From NCBI GenBank assembly GCA_009780545.1, contig WQZW01000132.1:1-5329 (forward strand): a stretch of 5,329 nt of DNA, written 5' to 3'. How positions within the stretch are numbered: position 1 is the first letter of the stretch; each line of letters opens with the position of its first letter. The notes under the pieces were generated by a model. It had not been told where the DNA came from, did not search any database, and saw nothing but the letters and a program-made list of their open reading frames with translations. Position numbers and translations under genes: made by a program. This document shows, piece after piece, positions 1-5,329 of the stretch. Source of the DNA: Treponema sp. (GTDB lineage Bacteria; Spirochaetota; Spirochaetia; Treponematales; Breznakiellaceae).

Positions 1-117
1 CGCCCGGTGGCTATGGCGGGGGTGCCATACCCGTTCCCATCCCGAACACGGAAGTCAAGACCCCCTGCGCCGATGGTACTGCCCCCCGAGGGGCGGGAGA
101 GTAGGAGGCCGCCGGGC
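1..117 (+). rRNA. rrf: 5S ribosomal RNA
   Basis: This is the 5S RNA of the large ribosomal subunit. The ends pair as helix I: bases 2-10 (GCCCGGTGG) against 109-117 (CCGCCGGGC), with one G-U pair. The loop C consensus CCCATCCCGAACACGGAAGT lies at 36-55. Helix II joins the GGCGGGGG run near 15-22 to the CCCCCTGCGCC stretch at 61-71. The segments GCGCCGATGGTACTG and GGGAGAGTAGG are also typical of 5S. About 117 nt is the normal length, so the gene looks complete or nearly so, although the mature 5' end could lie a base or two before the window. It is probably the last gene of an rrn operon whose 16S and 23S genes lie upstream, outside the window. Confidence 0.96.
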
Positions 118-124
118 TTTTTTT
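109..124 (+). terminator. Probable rRNA operon terminator: 3' strand of 5S helix I plus T7 tract
   Basis: Seven consecutive T residues (118-124) directly follow the GC-rich 3' strand of 5S helix I. A strong stem ending in a U tract at the end of an rRNA transcript is the expected layout of an intrinsic terminator. No separate downstream terminator hairpin is seen. A weaker CGGGC/GCCCG pairing (113-117 with 127-131) could form around the T tract as an alternative fold. Confidence 0.5.
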
Positions 125-360
125 ACGCCCGAAAGCAAACCGCCTTCCAATGGGGCAGCTGACAAGAACAATGGCGTTAGTTCCAAACTAAAGATGCATG
201 GTGATCCAGCCCGTCCGGTGGGCCGTGGAGCCGCCGCTCTTGGCTGAACAGGTCCCGCAAGTTGCCCGTGTGTTACGGGAACCAAACTTAAGCCTGATTT
301 TTTGCATAAAATTCTATCCGGAAAGCAAATACTGTCGCCCCGGCAGCCGCCAGGTACCTG
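125..360. other. Intergenic region without a recognised gene
   Basis: No reading frame here has a credible start, ribosome binding site or protein-like composition, and I see no tRNA-like T-loop or cloverleaf and no riboswitch core that I recognise. Three small structures are visible. One is a 6-bp inverted repeat TTAGTT-CCA-AACTAA at 177-191. The second is a nested hairpin with CCCGT (265-269) pairing ACGGG (275-279), and AAGTT (259-263) able to pair with AACTT (285-289) outside it. The third is a T6 run at 298-303. The segment probably separates the rRNA operon from the next transcription unit; a small RNA cannot be excluded. Confidence 0.6.
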
Positions 361-388
361 TTGACCTTTATCGAAAAATGTATATAAT
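361..388 (+). promoter_or_regulatory. Sigma70-type promoter for the RlpA/SPOR gene
   Basis: The -35 box is TTGACC (361-366, five of six consensus bases) and the -10 box is a perfect TATAAT (383-388), separated by 16 nt. The region is AT-rich against a GC-rich background. The predicted transcription start is near 395, giving a leader of about 47 nt before the ATG at 442. This is the clearest promoter in the window. Confidence 0.82.
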
Positions 389-408
389 TAACAGTAAGTG
401 TTTTCGAT
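370..408. promoter_or_regulatory. Candidate operator: 8-bp inverted repeat around the -10 box
   Basis: ATCGAAAA (370-377) and its exact reverse complement TTTTCGAT (401-408) flank the -10 element symmetrically, with 23 nt between the arms. The arms start 31 bp apart, close to three helical turns, so both would face the same side of the DNA. One arm lies in the -35/-10 spacer and the other about 7-14 nt downstream of the predicted start. This suits a dimeric repressor or a regulatory loop, but the motif matches no operator I know, so the role is inferred. Confidence 0.35.
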
Positions 409-441
409 TGTTAGGGTGCCTATTCCTTATGGAGGACGCAA

Positions 442-1362
442 ATGAAACGGGTAATATTGGCATTTTTGGGTATTGTGTTTTTGACAGGCATTTGCTTTGC
501 CCAGGCGGCCGATTTCAGGCAACAGGGCATGGCAAGCCAGGAAATGCAGGATGCGGGTCTCCGTGCCGCCCATCCAAGTCTCCCCATAGGTCAAAGGGCC
601 AGGATAATAAATGTGGGCACCGGTGCGGAGGTGGACGTTATCGTTACCAGACGGATCAATCCTTCGGTGGACAGGATAGTCGATCTTTCTCCGGAAGCTG
701 CCATGGCCATCAACCTTGCCGGCGGCGGCCTTGTGTTGATTATCTCCCCGCCGCCGGCGCAGGTCGAACCTGAACCTCCCGTTGTTGCCTCCGCACCTGA
801 ACCTCCGCCGCCCCCGCCACCTCCTCCGCCTGAACCGGAGCCTGAGCCCGAACCTGAACCGGAGCCCGAACCTGCTCCCGAACCTCCACCCCCTGCTCCG
901 TCTCCTCAACCCGTGATGGCGAGCATGCCCATAACGATAACGATACATAACATCGTGGTGACGCCGGATCAGCCGGCCTTCATGCCTCCGCCGCCCCCGC
1001 CCCCTCCTCGGCCCGTACCGCCCGCACCGGTGCAGGTGCCGCTTCAGGTTACGGTGCCGCCTCCCGTTGCAAGGCCGCCGCAGGTAAGTTGGGGGGCACC
1101 GGTCGCGGAGGTCGTCGTCATACCGGGTCTGCCCGATCCGCATACCAACAGGGTTCATCGGCTTCAGGTCGGTGCCTATTCGGGTATGGACAGTGCGGCG
1201 GTGGTAATGCGGCAGGTCGAGGCCGCCGGTTTTTTGGTGATGCAGGAGCAACATTCCGGTCTCGTGAGGGTGCTGGTTACCGGAATCCTTGCGACCAACG
1301 TGCAGTCCGCCGTCCAGCGTCTGGGGGCAATGGGCTTTACCCAGATATGGGTGCGAGACTGA
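442..1362 (+). CDS. Exported RlpA-like protein with Pro/Glu linker and C-terminal SPOR domain
   Basis: The 306-residue product starts with a signal peptide (MKR, hydrophobic core 4-19, likely cleavage after A20 or A22). Residues about 29-101 resemble the RlpA double-psi beta-barrel: AAHPSLPIG, then RARIINV, then RIVDLSPEAA. Residues 103-213 are a Pro/Glu-rich linker with a 10-Pro run, seven EP repeats and an 8-Pro run, probably an extended periplasmic spacer. Residues 237-306 form a SPOR domain (RLQVGAYSG, VRVLVTG, RLGAMGF), a fold known to bind septal glycan stripped of stem peptides. The start is supported by GGAGGA at 431-436, 5 nt before the ATG, and by the promoter at 361-388. RlpA of some bacteria is a lytic transglycosylase. 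Here the histidine (H44) is kept, but the segment usually carrying the acidic GE-x-YD motif is missing, and the DRGPF aspartate appears replaced (VTRRINP). A non-catalytic peptidoglycan-binding or division/envelope role is my inference. The domain assignment is firmer than the function. Confidence 0.85.
   Translation: MKRVILAFLGIVFLTGICFAQAADFRQQGMASQEMQDAGLRAAHPSLPIGQRARIINVGTGAEVDVIVTRRINPSVDRIVDLSPEAAMAINLAGGGLVLIISPPPAQVEPEPPVVASAPEPPPPPPPPPPEPEPEPEPEPEPEPAPEPPPPAPSPQPVMASMPITITIHNIVVTPDQPAFMPPPPPPPPRPVPPAPVQVPLQVTVPPPVARPPQVSWGAPVAEVVVIPGLPDPHTNRVHRLQVGAYSGMDSAAVVMRQVEAAGFLVMQEQHSGLVRVLVTGILATNVQSAVQRLGAMGFTQIWVRD
832..873 (+). repeat. Tandem Glu-Pro codon repeat (seven 6-bp units) inside the RlpA-like gene
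   Basis: Seven consecutive GAR-CCN units encode (Glu-Pro)7, residues 131-144, directly after ten proline codons (802-831). The units use mixed synonymous codons, but GAACCGGAGCC recurs at 832 and 856, a longer 24-bp period that suggests internal duplication. Changes of whole 6-bp units would alter linker length without breaking the frame. Confidence 0.8.
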
Positions 1363-1384
1363 TCGGCTCCGGATCGGTTCGAGC

Positions 1385-1413
1385 TTGAACAAATACCTCT
1401 TTGCCTGTATATT
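1385..1413 (+). promoter_or_regulatory. Candidate cheW promoter overlapping the hairpin
   Basis: TTGAAC (1385-1390) and TATATT (1408-1413) are spaced by 17 nt, matching four and five of six sigma70 consensus bases. The predicted start is near 1420, about 30 nt before the cheW ATG. The -10 box sits in the left arm and loop of the inverted repeat at 1395-1431, where AT-rich bases also arise from the hairpin itself, so a chance match is possible. Confidence 0.4.
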
Positions 1414-1431
1414 TTATACAGGCAAAGAGGT
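1395..1431 (+). terminator. Perfect 16-bp inverted repeat, probable terminator of the RlpA-like gene
   Basis: Bases 1395-1410 pair perfectly with 1416-1431 (core CCTCTTTGCCTGTAT against ATACAGGCAAAGAGG) around a 5-nt ATTTT loop, 33 nt after the upstream stop codon. Stem length and position suit a terminator. The following bases, TTGCCTTTAA, are a poor U tract, so termination may be partial. The other strand is followed by a similarly modest TATTTGTT. It could also stabilise the 3' end of the upstream mRNA. Confidence 0.6.
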
Positions 1432-1449
1432 TGCCTTTAAGGGGGATAT

Positions 1450-1923
1450 ATGGCCATGTCAAACAAGTTGGTTACTTTTCACCTTGGCGAGGAGTTGTAC
1501 GGCGTGGACATAATGGATGTCAAGGAGATAGTCCGTGTCCAGTCGATCCGGGCCATCCCCAACGCCCCGATTTACGTCGAAGGAATCTTCAACCTGAGAA
1601 GCGAGATAGTTCCCATCATTAATTTGCACAAACGATTTCAGTTGAAAAAACTTCGCAATCCTGACGAGGACGAACAGTTGCTTTCGAGCTTTGTCATCAT
1701 AGATATAGAGGATATGAAACTGGGGATAATCATAGACCGCATTTCGAGGGTGGTAGACGTGGTACAGGAGGAGATACAGCCGCCGCCCCAGATGATCACC
1801 GGTATCGGGGCGGAATATATTCGGGGCGTGGTCCGACATGAGAAGGGCTACCTGATCATCCTGGACGTGAGGAGTCTCTTCAATCCCCGTGAACTCCAGA
1901 AAATTTATGAGCTTAGGCATTGA
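1450..1923 (+). CDS. cheW: Chemotaxis adaptor protein CheW
   Basis: CheW is the cytoplasmic scaffold joining chemoreceptors to the histidine kinase CheA in chemosensory arrays; it has no enzymatic activity. The 157-residue product is a single CheW domain of usual length. It opens with LVTFHLGEELYGVDI and DVKEIV, followed by the family core IPNAPIYVEGIFNLRSEIVPIINL at about 36-59, with R50 of the NLR motif kept. It closes with GVVRHEKGYLIILDV near the C-terminus. The family glycine after NLR is serine (S51). Two starts fit: ATG 1450, only 4 nt after the purine run AAGGGGG (1439-1445), or ATG 1456, at 10 nt, giving a product beginning MSNKLVTF. No cheA, cheY or receptor gene is in view, so this copy stands apart from other chemotaxis genes within the window. 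It may have its own promoter overlapping the hairpin upstream. Confidence 0.95.
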   Translation: MAMSNKLVTFHLGEELYGVDIMDVKEIVRVQSIRAIPNAPIYVEGIFNLRSEIVPIINLHKRFQLKKLRNPDEDEQLLSSFVIIDIEDMKLGIIIDRISRVVDVVQEEIQPPPQMITGIGAEYIRGVVRHEKGYLIILDVRSLFNPRELQKIYELRH

Positions 1924-1976
1924 TGGTAGGTAGGCGTATGCCGATCGGCCCGCGCCGACTTCGGATACCGATTCCG

Positions 1977-1982
1977 GGTGAT
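1977..1982 (+). promoter_or_regulatory. Ribosome binding site deciding the DegT-like start
   Basis: GGTGAT matches the 3' part of the extended Shine-Dalgarno sequence (GGAGGTGAT) and lies 4 nt before ATG 1987. A GTG at 1978 in the same frame overlaps this site and has no ribosome binding site of its own, so 1987 is preferred. The match is short. Confidence 0.5.
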
Positions 1983-1986
1983 TGCG

Positions 1987-3096
1987 ATGAAAGTTGAAGC
2001 CTACTCTCCTACGATCAGGCGGAAGGAGATGGATGCCGTTCTTACGGCGATGGTCGACGACAGGATCGGTCCCGGTAAATGTTCCTCCGTACTGTTGCAG
2101 ACGGCGAAGGAGCAGATCGGTTTCGACTTCGCCATCGCCCCCAGAAGTCCGGCCGCGGCCTTGTCCGTCGCGCTTTCCGCCCTTGGACTTGTCGACGGCG
2201 ATATCGTCCTGCTTTCGGCTCTTTCCCCAAGGTATTACCTTAGGGTGCTTACCGAATTGCGCCTGAAACCCGTGTACTGCGACGTGTCCTCCCTTTCCTT
2301 TCCCTGCATGGGTCGCGAGAACATCGAAAAAACCCTTGCCATGACGCAAACGGGAGTTTCCTCCCCCAAGGCGCTGCTTCTGCACCATACCCTTGGTTTC
2401 GTGCCGGACACCGCCGACATCGCCGCACTGGGAATTCCGGTTATCGAGGATGTTTCGGCCAGCTTTCGGCCGCCCGTCTCGGTTCGGGATGAGGGTACGC
2501 CCGACAAAGGCGATTCCGGGGATACCGAGGCGGAAAGGGCCGGGCCGGAAACGAGGGAGCGGGCCCATGGAGTTTTCTCCCTGCTGGGATTGGAGGAACG
2601 GGACCTGCTTACCTCGGGCGGGGGGGCGATCCTCTTTGCCATGGCCAGAAGGGACGCTTCGGTACTGAGGGACCATTCCGACCTGCCCCCGGAGTACTGC
2701 CTGCCGGACATCAACGCTTCCCTGGCCGGCGTCCAGTTCAAGGAGGCGGAGCGGAACCTGGCCAGACGGGGCGAAATCGCCGGAATCTATACCAGGGCAA
2801 GCCTTAGGACCAGGCACGGGCGTTTTCTGGCCCTCAACGGACTGCCCTACAACGACTACGCCTTCCCCCTGGTGCTGGAAAGCAGCGTCAAGGACGTCAT
2901 GGACTATGCCCGCAAAAAGGATATTGCGGTCGAAAGGGCTTTCGATTATACTCTTGTCGCGGCGGGAGCCGTCGATTCGGGGACCTGTCCGACAAGCCAT
3001 TCGCTGGCCCTCCGCACCGTGCTGTTCCCCCTGTACCCGCGGCTTCGGTCCGCCGAGACCGAAAGGGTTTCCAAGCTTATAATGACGCTGCCCTAG
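1987..3096 (+). CDS. Divergent DegT/DnrJ/EryC1-fold protein, apparently lacking the PLP lysine
   Basis: The 369-residue product matches the usual length of sugar aminotransferases of the DegT/DnrJ/EryC1 (type I PLP fold) family, which aminate nucleotide-sugar ketones. Matching landmarks in order are GPGKCSSVLLQ (28-38), APRSPAAALSVALSALGL (51-68, where the family has SSGTAAL), LKPVYCDV (93-100), HHTLGFVPD (133-141, like the family VHxxGxxxD), VIEDVSAS (152-159, PLP-contacting Asp kept as D155) and FSLLG...TSGGGAIL (197-216). In active members a lysine precedes the GEGG motif by about five residues; here that stretch reads LEERDLLTSGGG, with no lysine. A charged, low-complexity insert (about 166-194) separates the two halves. 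Loss of aminotransferase activity is therefore likely, and the real role is unknown. The gene lies 63 nt after cheW and its stop codon is 8 nt before nadK, whose ribosome binding site overlaps the stop codon. A divergent active enzyme using another lysine is possible but less likely. Confidence 0.8.
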   Translation: MKVEAYSPTIRRKEMDAVLTAMVDDRIGPGKCSSVLLQTAKEQIGFDFAIAPRSPAAALSVALSALGLVDGDIVLLSALSPRYYLRVLTELRLKPVYCDVSSLSFPCMGRENIEKTLAMTQTGVSSPKALLLHHTLGFVPDTADIAALGIPVIEDVSASFRPPVSVRDEGTPDKGDSGDTEAERAGPETRERAHGVFSLLGLEERDLLTSGGGAILFAMARRDASVLRDHSDLPPEYCLPDINASLAGVQFKEAERNLARRGEIAGIYTRASLRTRHGRFLALNGLPYNDYAFPLVLESSVKDVMDYARKKDIAVERAFDYTLVAAGAVDSGTCPTSHSLALRTVLFPLYPRLRSAETERVSKLIMTLP

Positions 3097-3104
3097 GAGG
3101 AACC

Positions 3105-3995
3105 GTGGCAGGGGGATCGAACGCCGTGGAAGCGATACTGTTTGTAAATCTCTGCAAGGAAAATGCCGCCGCCGCTTCGGCAAGGATACGGGAGGAGCTT
3201 GAAAAGCTCGGAACGAAGGTAACGGTATTTTCCTTTGAAGGAAAACCGGGTTCTCCCCCGGAAGGCAGGAGGGACGTCGCCTTCAGCCTCGGCGGGGACG
3301 GCACGGTGCTGTACGCCGCACGGACCCTGGCCGCCTCGGGAACGCCGATACTGCCGGTGCAGCTCGGCACGTTCGGGTTCATTTCCAGCGTGGGCCTTGC
3401 CGAATGGGCCGACGTCTACCGAAGCTGGCTTGCGGGCAAGGCGATACTTTCGCCCAGGTGCATGTTCGAGATTATGGTCGAAAGGGGAGGGGATTTCGTG
3501 TATCGAAATACTTGCCTCAACGATGCGGTGGTTTCCTCCATGGGGATCGCCAAACTGATACGCCTGGGGGTGAGGCTGGAAACTTCCCCCGGCCGGTTTG
3601 CCGATCTCGGCCGCTACCGAGCGGACGGTCTTGTCGTGGCCACGCCCACCGGTTCCACGGCCTATTCGATGGCCGCCGGGGGCCCGATCGTGGACCCGGA
3701 GATGGAGGCCCGCATCGTCAGCCCGATCTGTCCTTTCAGCCTTGCCAACCGTCCCCTGGTACTTCCCGCCCGGCAGCCCCTGCACCTGAGCCTGGAACGG
3801 CAGGAAAGGAGCGACGTCCTCCTTACCGTGGACGGGCAGGACAGCTTTCTGCTTCAGGCCGGCGATACCGTTACCGTATGCCATCTGCCCCACAAGACGC
3901 TGCTGGTAACGTCGGGCTATGCCACCTACCACAGGGCCCTTCGGGAAAAACTTTCCTGGCAAGGGGATGCCCCCGGGAGGAATGCCGATGCTTGA
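3105..3995 (+). CDS. nadK: NAD kinase (ATP-NAD 2'-phosphotransferase)
   Basis: The product phosphorylates NAD+ to NADP+ in the cytoplasm, the only de novo route to NADP(H), and is usually essential. The 296 residues fit the family. Visible motifs are GGDGT (63-67), GTFGFISS (88-95), LND (138-140, where most members have LNE), DGLVVATPTGSTAYS (174-188), AGGPIV (191-196) and ICPFSLANRP (208-217, with Phe where many members have His), then VDGQ near the C-terminus. The Glu-to-Asp and His-to-Phe changes lie in otherwise well-kept motifs and do not by themselves imply inactivity. The start is GTG, chosen because TAGGAGG (3094-3100) lies 4 nt upstream; that Shine-Dalgarno includes the stop codon of the preceding gene, which points to translational coupling. 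The 3' end overlaps recN by 8 nt. nadK next to recN is a common bacterial pairing. Confidence 0.96.
   Translation: MAGGSNAVEAILFVNLCKENAAAASARIREELEKLGTKVTVFSFEGKPGSPPEGRRDVAFSLGGDGTVLYAARTLAASGTPILPVQLGTFGFISSVGLAEWADVYRSWLAGKAILSPRCMFEIMVERGGDFVYRNTCLNDAVVSSMGIAKLIRLGVRLETSPGRFADLGRYRADGLVVATPTGSTAYSMAAGGPIVDPEMEARIVSPICPFSLANRPLVLPARQPLHLSLERQERSDVLLTVDGQDSFLLQAGDTVTVCHLPHKTLLVTSGYATYHRALREKLSWQGDAPGRNADA
3975..3980 (+). promoter_or_regulatory. Ribosome binding site of recN within nadK
   Basis: GGGAGG lies 7 nt before ATG 3988 but only 1 nt before the in-frame ATG 3982, so it selects 3988 as the recN start. It lies inside the last codons of nadK. Confidence 0.75.
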
Positions 3996-5329
3996 GGAAC
4001 TTACCGTCAGGAACTATGCCCTTATCGATTCGCTGACTATTTCTTTCCGTCCGGGGTTTAATGTGCTTTCGGGCGAAACGGGAGCCGGAAAGTCGATAAT
4101 CGTCGGCTCGCTGGGCTTCCTTATGGGAGGGAAGGCCGAGGCCGACCTTATCCGTACCGGTACCGAGGAGGCCAGCGTTACCGCCCTTGTCTCGATCCGG
4201 CCGAACAACCGGGAAGCGCTGCAATGGCTGGAAAGCCGGGACATAAGTCCCGAAGAAGGGGCGCTGCTTGTCCGCAGGACGATACGGACCTCGGGCCGAA
4301 CTTCGATCTTTATCCAGGAAACGCCCGTTACCCGGACCGACCTCGGGGAATTTATGTCCCTGCTCTTCGACCTGCACGGCCAGCACGACCACGGATCCCT
4401 GCTGAAAAAGGAAAGCCACCGGGTGTTCCTCGACCGCTTCGCCGGAATCGAGGACGAGGTTTCCGCCTACAACCAGACCTTTGCCTCCCTTTCCGAAAAA
4501 CGCAAGGCACTCGAATCCCTTTTGAGCTCCGAACGGGACAGGGAGGACCGCCTCGAACTGCTCCGGTACGCCATCGAGGAGATTACCGCCGCCGCCCCGA
4601 AGGACGGCGAGCTTGCCGAGCTTGAGAACGAGGCGAACATGCTCGGCGATTTCGAGAAGCTCGCCGGTTCCGTTACCGATGTCGCCGCCGCCCTGTACGA
4701 CGGGGAGGAATCCCTGTTGAGCCTTGCCCGGCATGCCAGGAGCGCGGTCGATACCGCCGCCTCCGTCGATTCCGGTCTTGCCGAGATCGGGGACCGCATC
4801 CAGGCGCTGTACTACGAGGCCGAGGACATAGCCGGCGAGTTCCGCTCCTATGCCGAGGGCCTCAGCTACGACCCGGAACGCCAGCAGGCCGTGGACCGGA
4901 GGCTGGCCCTGCTGTACCGGCTCGGCAAGAAGTACGGCACCTCGCTGTCGGCCTATGCCGCCGAGGCCCGGACCGAAATCGAAGCCCTCTCAGGCGGGGA
5001 GGAAAGCCGGGACAGGCTGCGGGAAGAGATCGCCGCCCTGGAAAAGGACGTGGCCGGCCGTGCCGGTTCCATCCGCCAGAAGCGCAGGGCGGCGGCCTCG
5101 GTCCTGGGGGAAAAAATCGGCGGAATACTGCGGACGCTGGGAATGGCGAACGCCGTTTTTTCGCCCTCGGTGACGGCCAAGACGCGCGATTCCCTTACCG
5201 TGTACGGTCCCTGGGGGGCGGACGAGGTCGAGTTCCTCGTTTCGGCCAACTCCGGGGAACCTTTGAAGGAACTCGCCCGGGTGGCATCCGGCGGGGAGCT
5301 TTCCCGGGTGATGCTGGCGATAAAATCCG
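3988..5329 (+). CDS. recN: DNA repair protein RecN, 3' end beyond the window
   Basis: RecN is an SMC-like ATPase that acts early in recombinational repair of double-strand breaks. The frame is open from 3988 to the window edge, giving 447 residues of a family usually about 550-570 long, so roughly the last 110, including Walker B, are missing. The start MLEELTVRNYALID is typical. Walker A is GETGAGKS (29-36). The family block FDLHGQHDHGSLL lies at 127-139. Residues about 150-390 are rich in charged residues and leucine, as expected for the coiled-coil arms. The ABC signature SGGELSR is at 434-440, just before the cut. The start overlaps the nadK end by 8 nt (ATGCTTGA), with its ribosome binding site inside nadK, so the pair is probably translationally coupled. 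No LexA-type box was recognised nearby; any damage control would have to come from further upstream. Confidence 0.97.
   Translation, partial: MLEELTVRNYALIDSLTISFRPGFNVLSGETGAGKSIIVGSLGFLMGGKAEADLIRTGTEEASVTALVSIRPNNREALQWLESRDISPEEGALLVRRTIRTSGRTSIFIQETPVTRTDLGEFMSLLFDLHGQHDHGSLLKKESHRVFLDRFAGIEDEVSAYNQTFASLSEKRKALESLLSSERDREDRLELLRYAIEEITAAAPKDGELAELENEANMLGDFEKLAGSVTDVAAALYDGEESLLSLARHARSAVDTAASVDSGLAEIGDRIQALYYEAEDIAGEFRSYAEGLSYDPERQQAVDRRLALLYRLGKKYGTSLSAYAAEARTEIEALSGGEESRDRLREEIAALEKDVAGRAGSIRQKRRAAASVLGEKIGGILRTLGMANAVFSPSVTAKTRDSLTVYGPWGADEVEFLVSANSGEPLKELARVASGGELSRVMLAIKS

Noticed and set aside
55..285. Minus-strand 76-codon frame
   Set aside because: It overlaps the 5S rRNA and its terminator and has no protein-like features.
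240..300. Possible tRNA or riboswitch in the intergenic hairpin region
   Set aside because: No T-loop consensus, anticodon arm or recognised aptamer core could be found; only short interrupted stems are present.
198..773. Plus-strand 191-codon frame running from the intergenic region into the RlpA-like gene
   Set aside because: It lacks a ribosome binding site, crosses the strong promoter, and overlaps the signal-peptide-bearing gene in another frame.
427..1392. 321-codon minus-strand frame opposite the RlpA-like gene
   Set aside because: The translation is Arg/Gly/His-rich low complexity mirroring the Pro/Glu codons of the real gene; it is a shadow frame.
1940..1958. GCCGATCGGC palindrome and TCGGC/GCCGA hairpin between cheW and the DegT-like gene
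   Set aside because: The stem is only 5 bp, no T tract follows, and such short palindromes are common in GC-rich DNA, so it was not called a terminator or operator.
1459..3183. 574-codon open frame on the minus strand spanning cheW and the DegT-like gene
   Set aside because: It is antisense to two clear genes, has no recognisable domain, and is explained by the scarcity of stop codons in GC-rich complementary frames.
3871..4734. 287-codon minus-strand frame across the nadK-recN junction
   Set aside because: It is antisense to two well-identified genes and has no family resemblance.

Overview
This is a GC-rich bacterial chromosome segment in which every gene reads left to right. The rRNA, the signal peptide and the chemotaxis gene show that it is bacterial. 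A cheW gene followed by a DegT-like gene, an NAD kinase and recN is an order I associate with treponemes and related spirochaetes. That is an unchecked recollection, so the assignment to a GC-rich Treponema-like (Spirochaetales) organism is an inference. Nothing in the window looks like a mobile element, prophage or CRISPR locus.

Layout. Positions 1-117 are a 5S rRNA, presumably the end of an rrn operon, followed by a T7 tract. Positions 125-360 hold no convincing gene, only weak inverted repeats. A strong sigma70-type promoter at 361-388, with an inverted repeat around its -10 box, drives an exported RlpA/SPOR-type protein (442-1362). That protein has a signal peptide, a reduced double-psi beta-barrel, a long Pro/Glu linker and a C-terminal SPOR domain. 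A perfect 16-bp hairpin at 1395-1431 separates it from the next block, and a candidate promoter for cheW overlaps the hairpin.

The second block is cheW (1450-1923), a divergent DegT/DnrJ/EryC1-fold protein (1987-3096), NAD kinase (3105-3995) and recN (3988 to the window edge, 3' end missing). The last three are packed at +8 and -8 nt and look translationally coupled. cheW is 63 nt upstream of the DegT-like gene with no terminator seen between them, so it may belong to the same transcript.

How the genes relate. The block mixes chemotaxis signalling, NADP supply and recombinational repair, so it reads as a conserved neighbourhood rather than a single pathway. nadK-recN is a common bacterial pairing. 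The two most unusual products both appear to have kept a fold and lost catalytic residues. The RlpA-like protein lacks the acidic residues of the lytic transglycosylase site. The DegT-like protein lacks the PLP-binding lysine where the family motif places it. I see no clear new multi-gene system; the best leads are these two apparent pseudoenzymes and the overlapping terminator/promoter.
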